Positions 14,875 to 25,266 of a stretch of DNA of 32,791 nucleotides are shown here, piece after piece. The notes beneath the pieces were generated by a model. It made no database searches, had not been told where the DNA came from, and saw only the letters and a list, made by a program, of their open reading frames with translations. A program made the translations under genes and the position numbers. Numbering within the stretch: the stretch's first letter is position 1; every line of letters starts with the position of its first letter. Source of the stretch: Corallococcus sp. CA053C (GTDB lineage Bacteria > Myxococcota > Myxococcia > Myxococcales > Myxococcaceae); contig NZ_RAWA01000059.1 in NCBI RefSeq assembly GCF_003611675.1, positions 1 to 32,791 of the forward strand, in the 5' to 3' direction.

Positions 14875-16116
14875 CTAGAGAGAGGCCAGTACACGCTGGA
14901 GGATGCCCAGCGCTTCGTCCAGTTCCTGCCGGGTGATGATGAGCGGCGGGGCGAATCTCACCGTCGTGTCCCCCGCCGAGTTCACCAGCAGTCCTGCGTC
15001 CCGCAGCTTCGCGACGACGGGCGCGGCCTCGCGGTCCAACTCGATGCCCAGGAGCAGGCCCCGCCCCCGCACGGCCTTGACGCGGCCCGGCGGCAGCGCG
15101 GCCTGGAGCGCTCGGCCCCCCGCGAGGAAGTGCTCGCCCTTCGCCTGCACGTCCGCCAGGAAACCGGGCTGGCGCAGCAGGCGCATGACGACGTTGGCCG
15201 CGGCGGCGGACACCAGGTTGCCGCCGAAGGTGGAGCCGTGCGTCCCAGGCGCGAGGCTGACCGCCAGGTCCTCACGGCAGAGCATGGCGCCAATGGGCAG
15301 GCCGTTGCCCAGGGCCTTGGCGATGCTGATCGCATCCGGCTGGATGCCGTCGTGCATGAAGGCGAAGGGCTTGCCGGTGCGGCCCATGCCCGTCTGGACC
15401 TCGTCCACGAGCAGCAGCAGGCCGCGCTCGTCGCACAGCGTGCGCAGGCCCGCGAGGAAGCCCGAGGGTGCCATGCGCACTCCACCCTCGCCCTGGATGG
15501 GCTCCACCAGGATGGCGGCGGTGGCGGGGCCCACGGCGCGGCGCACGGCCTCCAGGTCGCCGTAGGGGATGTGCTGGAAGCCCGCGGGCAGGGGCTCGAA
15601 GCCCGCGTGGTACTTCGGCTGGCCGGTGGCGGTGACGGTGGCCAGCGTGCGGCCGTGGAAGCTCTTCTCGAAGGAGATGATCTCGAAGCGCTCCGGCGTG
15701 CCCCGGTCCTTCATCACCTTGCGGGTCAGCTTGATCAGCGCCTCGTTGGCCTCCGCGCCGGAGTTGCAGAAGAACGCACGCGGCAGACCCGCCCAGGCCG
15801 TGAGCTGCTCGGCCAGGTCGATCTGCGGCTGCGAGTAGAACGCGTTGGAGACGTGCCACAGCGTGTCCAGCTGCGCCTTCGCCGCCGCGACCACCTCCGG
15901 GTGGCAGTGGCCCAGGGCGCACACGGCGATGCCGCCGATGCAGTCCAGGTAGGCCTTGCCATCCGCGTCCCACACCCGCGTGCCCTGCCCGCGCACCAGC
16001 GCGATGGGTTGCTGCTTGTAGTTCTGCAGCAGGTGCTGCTTCGCCTTCTGGATGAGGGTCTCGTTACCAGGGGCGGCGGCGGAGGGCGACGGTTGCGACA
16101 AGGTGGGCTTCCTCAC
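14875..16116 (-). CDS. argD: acetylornithine/succinyldiaminopimelate-type aminotransferase (class III, PLP)
   Basis: A 413-residue class-III aminotransferase. The PLP lysine is K267 in SIAKALGNGLPIGAML, with the cofactor-phosphate loop NSGAEANEAL and DEVQTGMGRTG upstream. HGSTFGGN and VRFAPPLIIT near the end are typical of ArgD enzymes, which make N-acetylornithine in arginine synthesis (or succinyl-DAP in lysine synthesis). Ornithine or putrescine aminotransferases are possible alternatives because they share these motifs. I chose the GTG at 16116: it lies 43 bp after the hslU stop and is preceded by TAGGA, though the spacing is tight. The open frame further upstream would overlap hslU. No other arg gene is nearby, so the pathway link rests on sequence only. 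Confidence 0.82.
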   Translation of the reverse strand: MRKPTLSQPSPSAAAPGNETLIQKAKQHLLQNYKQQPIALVRGQGTRVWDADGKAYLDCIGGIAVCALGHCHPEVVAAAKAQLDTLWHVSNAFYSQPQIDLAEQLTAWAGLPRAFFCNSGAEANEALIKLTRKVMKDRGTPERFEIISFEKSFHGRTLATVTATGQPKYHAGFEPLPAGFQHIPYGDLEAVRRAVGPATAAILVEPIQGEGGVRMAPSGFLAGLRTLCDERGLLLLVDEVQTGMGRTGKPFAFMHDGIQPDAISIAKALGNGLPIGAMLCREDLAVSLAPGTHGSTFGGNLVSAAAANVVMRLLRQPGFLADVQAKGEHFLAGGRALQAALPPGRVKAVRGRGLLLGIELDREAAPVVAKLRDAGLLVNSAGDTTVRFAPPLIITRQELDEALGILQRVLASL

Positions 16117-16159
16117 GATTCCTACGGCGGGGGGATGACGGGGCGGGGACGCTAGCGCG

Positions 16160-17557
<1,398 letters not shown>

Positions 17558-17569
17558 GGGGCGGTCCTC

Positions 17570-18097
17570 TCAGAGCTCTTCGTAGGTGACGTTGGAGTTG
17601 GTGTAGACGCAGATGTCCGCGGCGATGGCCATGGCCTGCGTGCAGATGTCGCGGGCGGACATCTGCGTGTGCGCCTGCAGCGCGCGCGCGGCGGACAGCG
17701 CATAGGAGCCGCCGCTGCCGACGGCCGCGATGCCGTGGTCGGGTTCGATGACATCGCCCGCGCCGGAGAGGATGAACGTCTTCTCCTTGTCCGCGACGAT
17801 GAGCAGCGCCTCCAGGCGGCGAAGGAAGCGGTCGGTGCGCCAGTCCTTCCCCAGCTCCACGCAGGCGCGCGTCAGGTTCTTCTGGTGCTCCTTGAACTTG
17901 GACTCGAAGCGCTCGAAGAGGGTGAAGGCGTCCGATGTGCTGCCGGCGAACCCGGCGACGATCTGCCCCTCTCCAATGCGGCGCACCTTGCGCGCCGTGT
18001 TCTTCATGATGGTCTTGTCGAGGCTGACCTGGCCGTCGCCCGCGATGACGACCTTCCCGTCGCGGCGAACGCAGAGGATGGTGGTGCCATGGAACAT
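17570..18097 (-). CDS. hslV: ATP-dependent protease peptidase subunit HslV
   Basis: A 175-residue threonine peptidase of the proteasome-beta family. The sequence begins [20 protein letters not shown]; processing after G4 would expose the catalytic Thr5, and TTI at the mature N-terminus followed by AGDGQVS is the family signature. E. coli HslV starts MTTI, so this protein has a three-residue longer pro-segment. [15 protein letters not shown] near the C-terminus is also typical. It forms a two-ring dodecamer with HslU. No Shine-Dalgarno stands at the usual distance from the ATG at 18097; the nearest purine run, GGAGGGG, is held in a hairpin whose other arm abuts the start codon. Confidence 0.98.
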   Translation of the reverse strand: MFHGTTILCVRRDGKVVIAGDGQVSLDKTIMKNTARKVRRIGEGQIVAGFAGSTSDAFTLFERFESKFKEHQKNLTRACVELGKDWRTDRFLRRLEALLIVADKEKTFILSGAGDVIEPDHGIAAVGSGGSYALSAARALQAHTQMSARDICTQAMAIAADICVYTNSNVTYEEL

Positions 18098-18126
18098 GGA
18101 GGGGGGTTTAACAAGCCCGCCCCTCC
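18098..18126 (-). promoter_or_regulatory. hairpin abutting the hslV start codon
   Basis: In the minus-strand transcript GGAGGGG (18126-18120) pairs with CCCCTCC (18104-18098), the last base of which directly precedes the hslV ATG. The loop is 15 nt and AT-containing. The left arm is the only Shine-Dalgarno-like run in the leader. The structure may be a weak terminator for the upstream gene or may limit hslV initiation. Confidence 0.45.
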
Positions 18127-18177
18127 CCCACCAGCAAACACGGCCCGGCTGTCCGCTCCCTCACCGTCAGGGGGCGC

Positions 18178-18567
18178 TCAGGGGGCGGTGGCCTTCATCC
18201 ACCGGCCCACCAGCTTCACCAGGGCGGCCTTCTTCGCCTTCACGTCCTTCGCGTCCTTCAGCGTGACGACGCCGCGATCCGGCGCGAGCCACTCCAACAG
18301 GCCCGAGTCGTCCTCGAACGCGAAGCCCGCCGTGTCCTTCACCTTCGCGCCCCGGTGGAAGATGACCTGGAAGATGCCCTTGGGTGCCAGGCGGAACGTC
18401 ACCCGGTCGTCGCCGCCGTGGACGAAGCTGGGCGCCTTCCACTTGATGCGCTCGGTGATGGCCTTGTCGGAGGCCAGGATGGCCGCGCGCACGGCTTCGA
18501 TCTCCGCCTTGAGCGGGTGCTCGAGCGCCGCCATGTGCTGCTCCACCTCGTCAGCCTGCTTCGCCAT
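18178..18567 (-). CDS. DUF1801 (YdhG-like) domain protein
   Basis: A 129-residue soluble protein. The pattern ITERIKWKAPSFVHGGDDRV, FRLAPKGIFQVIFHRGAKVK, and a terminal helix VKLVGRWMKATAP is that of the DUF1801/YdhG fold, a small single-domain family of unknown function, often linked to stress-related genes by context only. A good Shine-Dalgarno (AGAGGGGG) lies 6 bases before the ATG at 18567. It sits between xerC (24 bp upstream) and hslV (80 bp downstream), which are directly adjacent in Bacillus, so this is probably a lineage insertion. Confidence 0.85.
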   Translation of the reverse strand: MAKQADEVEQHMAALEHPLKAEIEAVRAAILASDKAITERIKWKAPSFVHGGDDRVTFRLAPKGIFQVIFHRGAKVKDTAGFAFEDDSGLLEWLAPDRGVVTLKDAKDVKAKKAALVKLVGRWMKATAP

Positions 18568-18591
18568 GAAGTGCCCCCTCTTCCGGCCACG

Positions 18592-19494
18592 TCACGCGCG
18601 CGGGTGCGCGGCGTCGTAGACCTCTTGCAGCTGCTCGAAGGTCACGTGGGTGTACTTCTGGGTGGTGGACAGGCTCGCGTGGCCCAGCAGCTCCTGGATG
18701 CTGCGGATGTCCGCTCCGCCGCCCAGCAGGTGCGTGGCGAACGAGTGGCGCATCGCGTGCGGGCTCACCTTGCGCGCCAGCGCGCACTGGAGCACGTACG
18801 CGTCCAGGTGCCTCGCGATGCTCCGGGGCGTCAGCCGGCCGCCGCGGAAGTTGAGGAACAGCGCGTCCGGATCCTGCCCCGCGTGCACCGTGGCCAGCAG
18901 CTCTCCGCGCCGCGCGAGATAGGCCTCCAGCGCGCGGATGGACCCCGCGTTGAGCGGGATGAGGCGCTCCTTGCTGCCCTTGCCCATCACCCGGACGATG
19001 CGGCTGCTTCGGTCCACGCCCAGCAGGTCCAGGCCGCACAGCTCGCTGATGCGCAGGCCGCCGCCGTAGAGCATCTCCAGGATGGCCTTGTCCCGAAGCC
19101 CCAGCACCGTGTCCAGGTCCGGCGCGTCGAGGATGGCGAACACCTCCTCCACCGGCAGCACCTTGGGCAGCGTCTTCGGCAGCTTGGGGCTCTTCACCAG
19201 CTTGGCGGGGCTCGCCGGCAGCAGCTTCTGCCGCACGAGGTACTTGTAGAACGACTTGATGCTCGCCAGCCGTCGCGCCCGGCTCGCGGGCGCGTGGTCC
19301 ACGCTGAGCGTCCCCAGGTAGCCCCGGATGGCGGCGTGCGTGCCCGCCAGCAGCGACAGCTTCATCCGCTCCACGAGGTAGCGCTCATAGTCCACCAGGT
19401 CGATGAGGTAGTTGCGCACCGTGTGCGGTGACGCGTCCTTCTCCTCTTCCAGGTGGGCGCGGAACTTCTCCAGGAGCGGGGACAGGGTCGACAT
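18592..19494 (-). CDS. xerC: tyrosine recombinase XerC
   Basis: A 300-residue site-specific recombinase. Residues about 1-90 are the SAM-like core-binding domain (LLEKFRAHLEEEKDASPHTV). The catalytic domain shows the full set: R in GLRISELCGL, K in GKGSKERLIPL, HAMRHSFATHLL (H-x2-R), H in LLGHASLSTTQ and the nucleophile Y281 in QKYTHV. With XerD it resolves chromosome dimers at dif. The length fits XerC/D, and the location before hslVU matches the Bacillus codV locus, favouring XerC over XerD or an integrase. The ATG at 19494 was chosen because MSTLSPLLEKF is the usual beginning; a GC hairpin sits just upstream of it. Confidence 0.95.
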   Translation of the reverse strand: MSTLSPLLEKFRAHLEEEKDASPHTVRNYLIDLVDYERYLVERMKLSLLAGTHAAIRGYLGTLSVDHAPASRARRLASIKSFYKYLVRQKLLPASPAKLVKSPKLPKTLPKVLPVEEVFAILDAPDLDTVLGLRDKAILEMLYGGGLRISELCGLDLLGVDRSSRIVRVMGKGSKERLIPLNAGSIRALEAYLARRGELLATVHAGQDPDALFLNFRGGRLTPRSIARHLDAYVLQCALARKVSPHAMRHSFATHLLGGGADIRSIQELLGHASLSTTQKYTHVTFEQLQEVYDAAHPRA

Positions 19495-19497
19495 GGT

Positions 19498-19520
19498 CGG
19501 GGAGCCTAGGGGCCTCCCCG
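19498..19520 (-). promoter_or_regulatory. hairpin directly upstream of xerC
   Basis: CGGGGAG (19498-19504) pairs with CTCCCCG (19514-19520), with two further G-C pairs possible inside past a bulged C, around the loop TAGG. It lies 3 bp from the xerC ATG and 36 bp after the preceding gene's stop. No T-tract follows on the minus strand, so a terminator is possible but not typical. Confidence 0.45.
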
Positions 19521-19556
19521 ATCCTCGCAAGATTCACGTCGGCCCGCGAGCACACC

Positions 19557-21827
19557 CTACTTCGCGGGCGCCGGAGCCGGAGCGGCCGGAGTGGCGGTCC
19601 CGGCGGCGTCCGGCGTCCCCGGCAGCGCCGTCGGCACCAGCCGGGGCAGGAGCATCCGGCAGGTGTCGTCGGACAGCCAGTTGTACGTACACAGCCACTC
19701 CGTGACGGGCGTGCGCACCTGCCATCCCAGGACGAACAGGACGACCAGCGTGAGGCCCAGCCGGGCCCACGGCGACATGCTCTCGGCCTCGTCGTCGTCC
19801 TGCGCGTGGCGCAGCGCTCCGCGCACCAGGTCCGAGCGGTCCACGCGCGAGCCCTTGGGCAGCTTCGGCCGGCGGGTGATCAACCTCGCCACACCGGGGG
19901 TGAGGATGAGCCTGTCATTGAGCGCCCAGCCGGAGCCCTCCAGCAGCAGCGCCAGGTTGCGCCGCCGCAGCTTCATCCACCCGAGCAGCCCCGCGGGCGC
20001 CATCACCACGATGGCCAGGATGGTCGCCGCGGTGATGACGTCCACCAGCGTCAGCGACTTCACCTGCGTGAGGATGAACGCCAGCGCGGAGCCCAACGCC
20101 GCGAACGCGATGCCTCCCGCCGCGAGCACTCCCGCGAGGCCCGCTCCGGCGGGCGCGGCAGCAGGGGCCGCCGCGGGGGCCGCGGGGGGCGGCTGAGCCG
20201 TCACCGTCTGCTTGTAGCCCGTCTCCAGCGAGGCATTGAAATCCTTGTCCCCGGACGCCGCCAATCCCTCCACCTTGCTCGTGATGAACGAGCCGATGCG
20301 CATGAACGGCATCGTCATCGCTTCCCAGAGCGACACCGGCTGGCGGATGACCTGCGTGACGATGGCGTCGTGCTCCTTGCCGTCCACGTCGTAGAACACG
20401 CCGCGCTTGCCCACGACGAGGTCCGTGCTGCGGCCGGAGGTGACGGGCACCGCCACCTCGTAGCCGTCCGCGCCGTCCTTGGGCATCACCTTCACGTAGA
20501 GGATGCAGGTGGTCCCCTGCCCCGTCAGCGCCGAGTGCGACGCGCGATCCGTCACCAGCACCGACAGCGTGTACTTGCGCCCGCCCAGGATGAGCGAGCC
20601 CTTCTCCATCAGCGCCCGCATCCGGGGCAGGTACAGGCTGGGCATGCTGATGAAGTTGTTGGCGAACAACAGCAGCCAGCGCTGATACAGCACCAGCCGC
20701 TCCAGCTCCGCGATGACGTCCAGCGTGCCCTTGAGCGAAAGGTCCTCGCGGCTCGCGGACTCCAGCGCGTCCAGCTCCTCGTCCGACACCGTGGCCAGCG
20801 TGTCCGCCACCGCGTGCAGCGCGCTGCTGTCCCGTTTCGCCTGCCAGCCGAGGATGGCCTCCGCCTTCGCGGACAGCTCCCGCCACGCCGTATCCGTCAG
20901 CTTCACCCCGTCGCCCAGCAGCGGCGTCGCCACCTCCTGGTGGAAGGCCTCCAGCTTCTCGTAGCCGGGGCCGCGGTACAGCTTCGACCAGACGAGCACG
21001 CCCGACGGATCCGGCGCCGCGATGGGCAGCTCGCCCGCGGCCTTCCCCATCGCGCCCAGGTCACCGAGCGCCCCCTCCACCCGCTCCGCGCGCAGGCGCA
21101 GGCTGGCGGCGGCTTCCGGCTGCGCGGCCACCAGCCGGCACTGCACGAAGTAGCCGTCCAGCAGCGGCGCGACCTCGTGGACGCGCTTCGCCTGCTCCAG
21201 GCTCGTCGCGCCCCAGGTGAACACCGCGTCGCGTCCGGCCAGGTGCGCGAGCAGCGCGGTCCTCTCCGCGCGGAAGCGCTGCACCAGCGCGACGTCCACG
21301 CCCACCAGGCCCGCGCGGTTCGTCACCGCCGGGAAGGCCGCGATGATGGCCTGGGCCAGGGGCCGCAGCCGGTCCGGCAGCGACGTGGGCGCGATGATAC
21401 CGTCCCCGTTCTTGCCCGCGTCTCGCAATGCCTTGTCGCTCGTCCGCAGCTGCTCCAGCGACAGGCGCGTGGTGTCCGTCGCCTGGAGCGTGCGCAGCAC
21501 CAGCTCCGCCGCACCCTGCAGCTTGCTGGCCGTGGCAGAGAGCGCGGAGAGCTCCAGCACGTCGCTGCCCGCGTCCGCGCCCTTGCGGTCCGCCAGCCTC
21601 GCCGCCGTCCAGTCCACCGCGCCGCGCAGCTCCTCCACGCGGATGCGGTTGTTGCCGTCCGAGTCCATCAGCGAGAGGAAGCGCGGATCACACGCGATGC
21701 CCTCCAGCGGACACGCGAGCGCCATCCATTGCGTCGCGGGAATGCGCACCGCTTCGATGAGCGTGTTGAAGTCGGGGATGTCGACCTGGAGCGAACCACC
21801 GTAACGGCGATAGACGAGTTGTGGCAT
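19557..21827 (-). CDS. EF-hand-containing membrane protein, unknown function
   Basis: A 756-residue protein I do not recognise beyond its motifs. A canonical EF-hand calcium loop lies at 55-66 (DSDGNNRIRVEE: D, D, N, R, I and E at loop positions 1, 3, 5, 7, 8 and 12). A second, degenerate site may be DAGKNGDGIIAP near 140. Long helical stretches follow. Three membrane segments lie near the C-terminus, at about 563-588, 594-616 and 686-703, after a Pro/Ala linker (QPPPAAPAAAPAAAPAGAG), and the protein ends in another Ala/Pro tail. There is no signal peptide, so the large N-terminal part is probably cytosolic. The ATG at 21827 (MPQLVYRRYGG) is chosen by where recognisable sequence begins. Tail-anchored calcium-responsive function is inference. 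Confidence 0.78.
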   Translation of the reverse strand: MPQLVYRRYGGSLQVDIPDFNTLIEAVRIPATQWMALACPLEGIACDPRFLSLMDSDGNNRIRVEELRGAVDWTAARLADRKGADAGSDVLELSALSATASKLQGAAELVLRTLQATDTTRLSLEQLRTSDKALRDAGKNGDGIIAPTSLPDRLRPLAQAIIAAFPAVTNRAGLVGVDVALVQRFRAERTALLAHLAGRDAVFTWGATSLEQAKRVHEVAPLLDGYFVQCRLVAAQPEAAASLRLRAERVEGALGDLGAMGKAAGELPIAAPDPSGVLVWSKLYRGPGYEKLEAFHQEVATPLLGDGVKLTDTAWRELSAKAEAILGWQAKRDSSALHAVADTLATVSDEELDALESASREDLSLKGTLDVIAELERLVLYQRWLLLFANNFISMPSLYLPRMRALMEKGSLILGGRKYTLSVLVTDRASHSALTGQGTTCILYVKVMPKDGADGYEVAVPVTSGRSTDLVVGKRGVFYDVDGKEHDAIVTQVIRQPVSLWEAMTMPFMRIGSFITSKVEGLAASGDKDFNASLETGYKQTVTAQPPPAAPAAAPAAAPAGAGLAGVLAAGGIAFAALGSALAFILTQVKSLTLVDVITAATILAIVVMAPAGLLGWMKLRRRNLALLLEGSGWALNDRLILTPGVARLITRRPKLPKGSRVDRSDLVRGALRHAQDDDEAESMSPWARLGLTLVVLFVLGWQVRTPVTEWLCTYNWLSDDTCRMLLPRLVPTALPGTPDAAGTATPAAPAPAPAK

Positions 21828-21940
21828 TGGCGGGGGAAGACAACACACCCGCCCCGAGTGTGCACGCCTCAACCCCAGCATCCGTGAAAGAAGGCGGAAA
21901 GAGGCGCCTGGCCCCTTCCCGCCCCCTGGTTCGCGCGCGA

Positions 21941-23563
21941 CTACGGCGACGCGACGGCGGCGTACACGCCGGGGTTCTCCCCCTGGCCGATGATGTAGAC
22001 GGCGCGCGCGTCGTCCTTGCCCGCGAAGTACGTCGGCACCTGCACGCCCTGGTCGAGCGTCTTCCGCGCGCCCGTCTTCACGTCGTAGACGGCCACGTCA
22101 TAGGTGTCCGAGTCCATGCGCGCGTACGTCGCCAGCACGCGGGCCCCGTCGCTGGAGATCTTGTAGCTGAAGATGCCCTGCAGCCACGTCTTCGCCTCGG
22201 CCTGCCGCTGCTCCAGGTCCAGCGCCTTGAAGTCGCACGCGCGGCCGTTGCGGATGCAGTTGGTGCGGAACACCACCGCGCTGTTGTTCGGCGCGAAGCC
22301 ATAGCCGAACACGCCCGGCTGCACCTTCTCCGCCTTCTCCTGCCCCAGCGCGTACAGCATCAGGTCCACGGAGAACACCGGCTTCACGAAGCGCGACAGG
22401 AACGCCACGTAGCGGCTGTCCGAACCCCACACGAAGTTGGGCACCCGGCTCCCCACGCGCTTGGGCGCGCCGTCCGGCAACGACGCCACGGTCATCGCGC
22501 CCGCGCGCGACGGCTGGTCGTACTTCTCCAGGAAGCCCACCGCCTTCGAGTCCGGCGCGAACGCCATCTCCTCCACCTGCTCGCCCACCTTGCGCCCCGG
22601 TCCACCGGACGCCGGGCCCACATACAGGTCGCCCAGCAGCTCCGGCTTGCCGTTCTCCGTGCGCGCCAGCCACTGGCCATCCGGCGAGAAGCCAAACACC
22701 TTCGTCCCCACCGCGAGCCGCTGGCCCTTCAGCGACGGCACCTCCGCGAGGAACAGGTCATACATGCCGCGCACGGCCTCGCTGCGCACCTGGTACGCCA
22801 CGCGCTTGCCGTCCGACGACAGCTGGTAGTCGCCCACCTGATCCGCCAGCTTCTTCGGCGGCTCGTTGGCGCCCACCGTCACCGCCGCCAGCCCGCCCGC
22901 GGCCGACAGCCGGCGCTTGAAGAGCAGCGTCTTGCCATCCGGCGTGAACTGCGCGGTGCTCACCTCCGCCGCCACGTCCTGGAACGGCCCCTCCGGCAGC
23001 TTGCCCAGCTTCAGCACGCCGCCGTCGACGAAGGCCACGTTCGCGCCGTCCGGGCTGGGCAGCAGGTAGCTCACCGCCGAGCCCAGCTTCACCGGCTCCG
23101 CCGCCGCGTCCGTCAGTGCCAGCACGTGCAGCTCTCCCGACTGCGAGGCCGGGTTGTAGCCCGTCACGTACAGCAGGTGCCGCGAGTCCGAGGAGAACAG
23201 CAGGCTGCCCGGCACGTTCGTCACGCCGGCGCCCAATTCGCGCGGCTTCCCGCCCGCCACCGGCACCACGTACAGCGAGCCCACCAGCATCTGCGGCGGG
23301 ATGCCGTCCAGCCGGGGCTTCTGGCCGTTGAGCAGGTACGTGGCGAACTGCCCGTCCGGAGACAGGCGCAGGTCCGCCGCGCGGCCCGCCGCGAGCTGCT
23401 GCCCCTGCCCGCCCACCACCGCCTTGCCCTTCGCCGCGCTGCGGACCGTGTCGTCCTTCGCGGCGCTGCGCTGGGACGGCGCCGCCGCGGCTCCGTCCTC
23501 GCCCTTCTTGCACCCCAGCACCGCCAGCAGGGCCACGAGGCCCACCATCCCAGGTCGCTTCAT
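21941..23563 (-). CDS. aglU: WD40-like beta-propeller lipoprotein AglU
   Basis: A 540-residue lipoprotein: the lipobox VLGC ends at C18, followed by Lys-Lys. About ten propeller blades carry the PD40/TolB-like motif 'SPDG/SSDS...': [68 protein letters not shown]. In Myxococcus xanthus the published aglU gene (WD-repeat lipoprotein needed for adventurous gliding and spore maturation) lies immediately downstream of the small form of gidA; here the gene overlaps trmFO, which is that small form. So the assignment rests on both architecture and context. The ATG overlaps the trmFO stop (ATGA), with AGAGGAG just upstream, so translation is coupled. It probably sits in the outer or inner envelope leaflet. 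Confidence 0.85.
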   Translation of the reverse strand: MKRPGMVGLVALLAVLGCKKGEDGAAAAPSQRSAAKDDTVRSAAKGKAVVGGQGQQLAAGRAADLRLSPDGQFATYLLNGQKPRLDGIPPQMLVGSLYVVPVAGGKPRELGAGVTNVPGSLLFSSDSRHLLYVTGYNPASQSGELHVLALTDAAAEPVKLGSAVSYLLPSPDGANVAFVDGGVLKLGKLPEGPFQDVAAEVSTAQFTPDGKTLLFKRRLSAAGGLAAVTVGANEPPKKLADQVGDYQLSSDGKRVAYQVRSEAVRGMYDLFLAEVPSLKGQRLAVGTKVFGFSPDGQWLARTENGKPELLGDLYVGPASGGPGRKVGEQVEEMAFAPDSKAVGFLEKYDQPSRAGAMTVASLPDGAPKRVGSRVPNFVWGSDSRYVAFLSRFVKPVFSVDLMLYALGQEKAEKVQPGVFGYGFAPNNSAVVFRTNCIRNGRACDFKALDLEQRQAEAKTWLQGIFSYKISSDGARVLATYARMDSDTYDVAVYDVKTGARKTLDQGVQVPTYFAGKDDARAVYIIGQGENPGVYAAVASP

Positions 23564-24945
23564 GCGCTCCTCTGTTCTTCCGTCGGGTCCGTCGCCTGCA
23601 GGGCGCCCAGCTCCGGGACACCCGCGTGTGGCAGCCATGCCGCCAGGTCCTGCTTCGCCCGCGCCGAGTAGGCCGCGCGCTTGTCCGCCTTCTTCATCCG
23701 CCCCGACAAGGGCGGGAACAGGCCGTAGATGACGTTGGTGGGCTGGTGCGGATGATCCGGCGGGTGCGCTTCGCCCGTCACGTGCCGGTACAGCGAGCCC
23801 AACGCCGTCGTCGCCGGAGGTGGCGTGAACGTCGTCCCGGTGAGGCGCGCGTGCACCGCCAGCGCCACCAGGTAGCCGCACGCCGCGCTCTCCACGTAGC
23901 CCTCCACGCCCGTCACCTGCCCCGCGAAGAACACCCGACGCTCCGTCTTCAGCGACAGGTCCTCCGCCAGCAGGCGCGGCGAGTCGATGAACGTGTTGCG
24001 GTGGATCTGCCCCATCCGCAGGAACTCCGCGTTCTGGAGGCCCGGGATGCAGGACATGAAGATGCGCTTCTGCTCGCCCCACGTCAGGCGCGTCTGGAAG
24101 CCCACCATGTTCCAGGCCGTGCCCGCCTTGTCCTCCATGCGCAGCTGCACCACCGCGTACGGGTCCTTCCCCGAGCGCGGATCCTTCAAGCCCACCGGCT
24201 TGAGCGGCCCGAAGGCCAGCGTGTCGTCTCCGCGCTCCGCCATCACTTCAATGGGCAGACACCCTTCGAAGTATTTCGGTTCCTCGAAGCTGTGCGGCAC
24301 CAGCTTCTGGCCAGCCTTCACCTCGTTGACGAAGCGGTAGTACTCGTCCCGGTTCATCGGCAGGTTGAGGTAGTCGTCCCCGCCGCCCTTGCCGTAGCGG
24401 CTCTGGCGGAACGCCACCTCCATGTCGATGGAGTCCCCGGACAGGATGGGCGCGATGGAGTCGTAGAAGTAGAGCTTCGTGCCCACGTGGCGCTCCAGCT
24501 CCGCCGTGAGCGCGTCCGACGTCAGCGGCCCCGTCGCCACCACCACCACGCCGTCCTCCGGCAGGCGCTCCACCTCGCCCGCCACCACCTCCACGCCCGC
24601 GCCGGACTGGAGCCGGGTGGTGATCTCCCGCGAGAAGCCCTCGCGCTCCACCGCCAGCGCGTCGCCCGCGGGCACGCGGTGCAGGTCCGCGCTGGAAAGC
24701 ACCAGCGAGCCCAGCGCGCGCAGTTCGGCGTGCAGCAGGCCAATGGCGCTCTCCGGGTTGTCCGAGCGCAGCGAGTTGCTGCACACCAGCTCCGCGAGCG
24801 CGTCCGACTTGTGCGCCGGGGACCGCTTGTGCGGCTTCATCTCCCGCAGCACCACCGGCACGCCACGCCGCGCGAGCTGGTACGCGCACTCGGTCCCCGC
24901 CAGCCCTCCGCCAATCACCGTCACCCGCTGCTTCACGTCCGACAT
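23560..24945 (-). CDS. trmFO: methylenetetrahydrofolate-tRNA-(uracil-5-)-methyltransferase TrmFO (small GidA)
   Basis: A 461-residue flavoprotein that makes 5-methyluridine at tRNA position 54 using methylenetetrahydrofolate and FAD. The FAD-binding loop is [10 protein letters not shown] (10-19). The diagnostic [20 protein letters not shown] segment, the [15 protein letters not shown] stretch and [16 protein letters not shown] are all present. Length is that of the short GidA form (about 435-460), not MnmG (about 620). The ATG at 24945 has GGGAGG five bases upstream, which fixes the start against the longer frame. M. xanthus 'GidA' described as FAD-binding and involved in development corresponds to this gene. 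Its stop overlaps the aglU start by 4 bp. Confidence 0.96.
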   Translation of the reverse strand: MSDVKQRVTVIGGGLAGTECAYQLARRGVPVVLREMKPHKRSPAHKSDALAELVCSNSLRSDNPESAIGLLHAELRALGSLVLSSADLHRVPAGDALAVEREGFSREITTRLQSGAGVEVVAGEVERLPEDGVVVVATGPLTSDALTAELERHVGTKLYFYDSIAPILSGDSIDMEVAFRQSRYGKGGGDDYLNLPMNRDEYYRFVNEVKAGQKLVPHSFEEPKYFEGCLPIEVMAERGDDTLAFGPLKPVGLKDPRSGKDPYAVVQLRMEDKAGTAWNMVGFQTRLTWGEQKRIFMSCIPGLQNAEFLRMGQIHRNTFIDSPRLLAEDLSLKTERRVFFAGQVTGVEGYVESAACGYLVALAVHARLTGTTFTPPPATTALGSLYRHVTGEAHPPDHPHQPTNVIYGLFPPLSGRMKKADKRAAYSARAKQDLAAWLPHAGVPELGALQATDPTEEQRSA

Positions 24946-25266
24946 GCAACCTCCCAAGCCCGGTACTTGCCGGTGCCCCGGTGCCAGGGCGACCACCGCG
25001 CCCCTGTTAGCAGGAAGGCCGCGCCCTTTCCCAGCCGCGAAAGCAGCGCGTCAACCCCGCGTCTTCTTTTCGTTTCCGCGTGCCTGCCCCCACGGGCCAC
25101 GCCCGCACGCCTGCCCTGCGTCCCGTCAGGCGTGCGGAGAGGGCAGGCGAGGTTTCCCCACCTGGGATCCAACCCTAGGTTTCTCGCGGTCTTCGCTCCG
25201 GGACGCCACACGTTTTCCGGCAGCGAGCGCCGTTCAACCTTGAACCGGGATGGGAGTGACGCCGCC
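24946..25266. promoter_or_regulatory. 321-bp divergent promoter region (trmFO / dksA-like)
   Basis: No gene is visible here. The region must drive trmFO leftwards and the DksA-like gene rightwards. Near the trmFO side a CGGTGCC unit is repeated (within 24971-24985). Towards the dksA-like side ACCTGGG (25160-25166) can pair with CCC-T-AGGT (25173-25180) across ATCCAA, inside a duplicated AGGTTTC context. I find no confident -35/-10 pair. GGGAG about 10 bases before the ATG at 25267 is the only ribosome-site candidate for the regulator. Confidence 0.5.
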
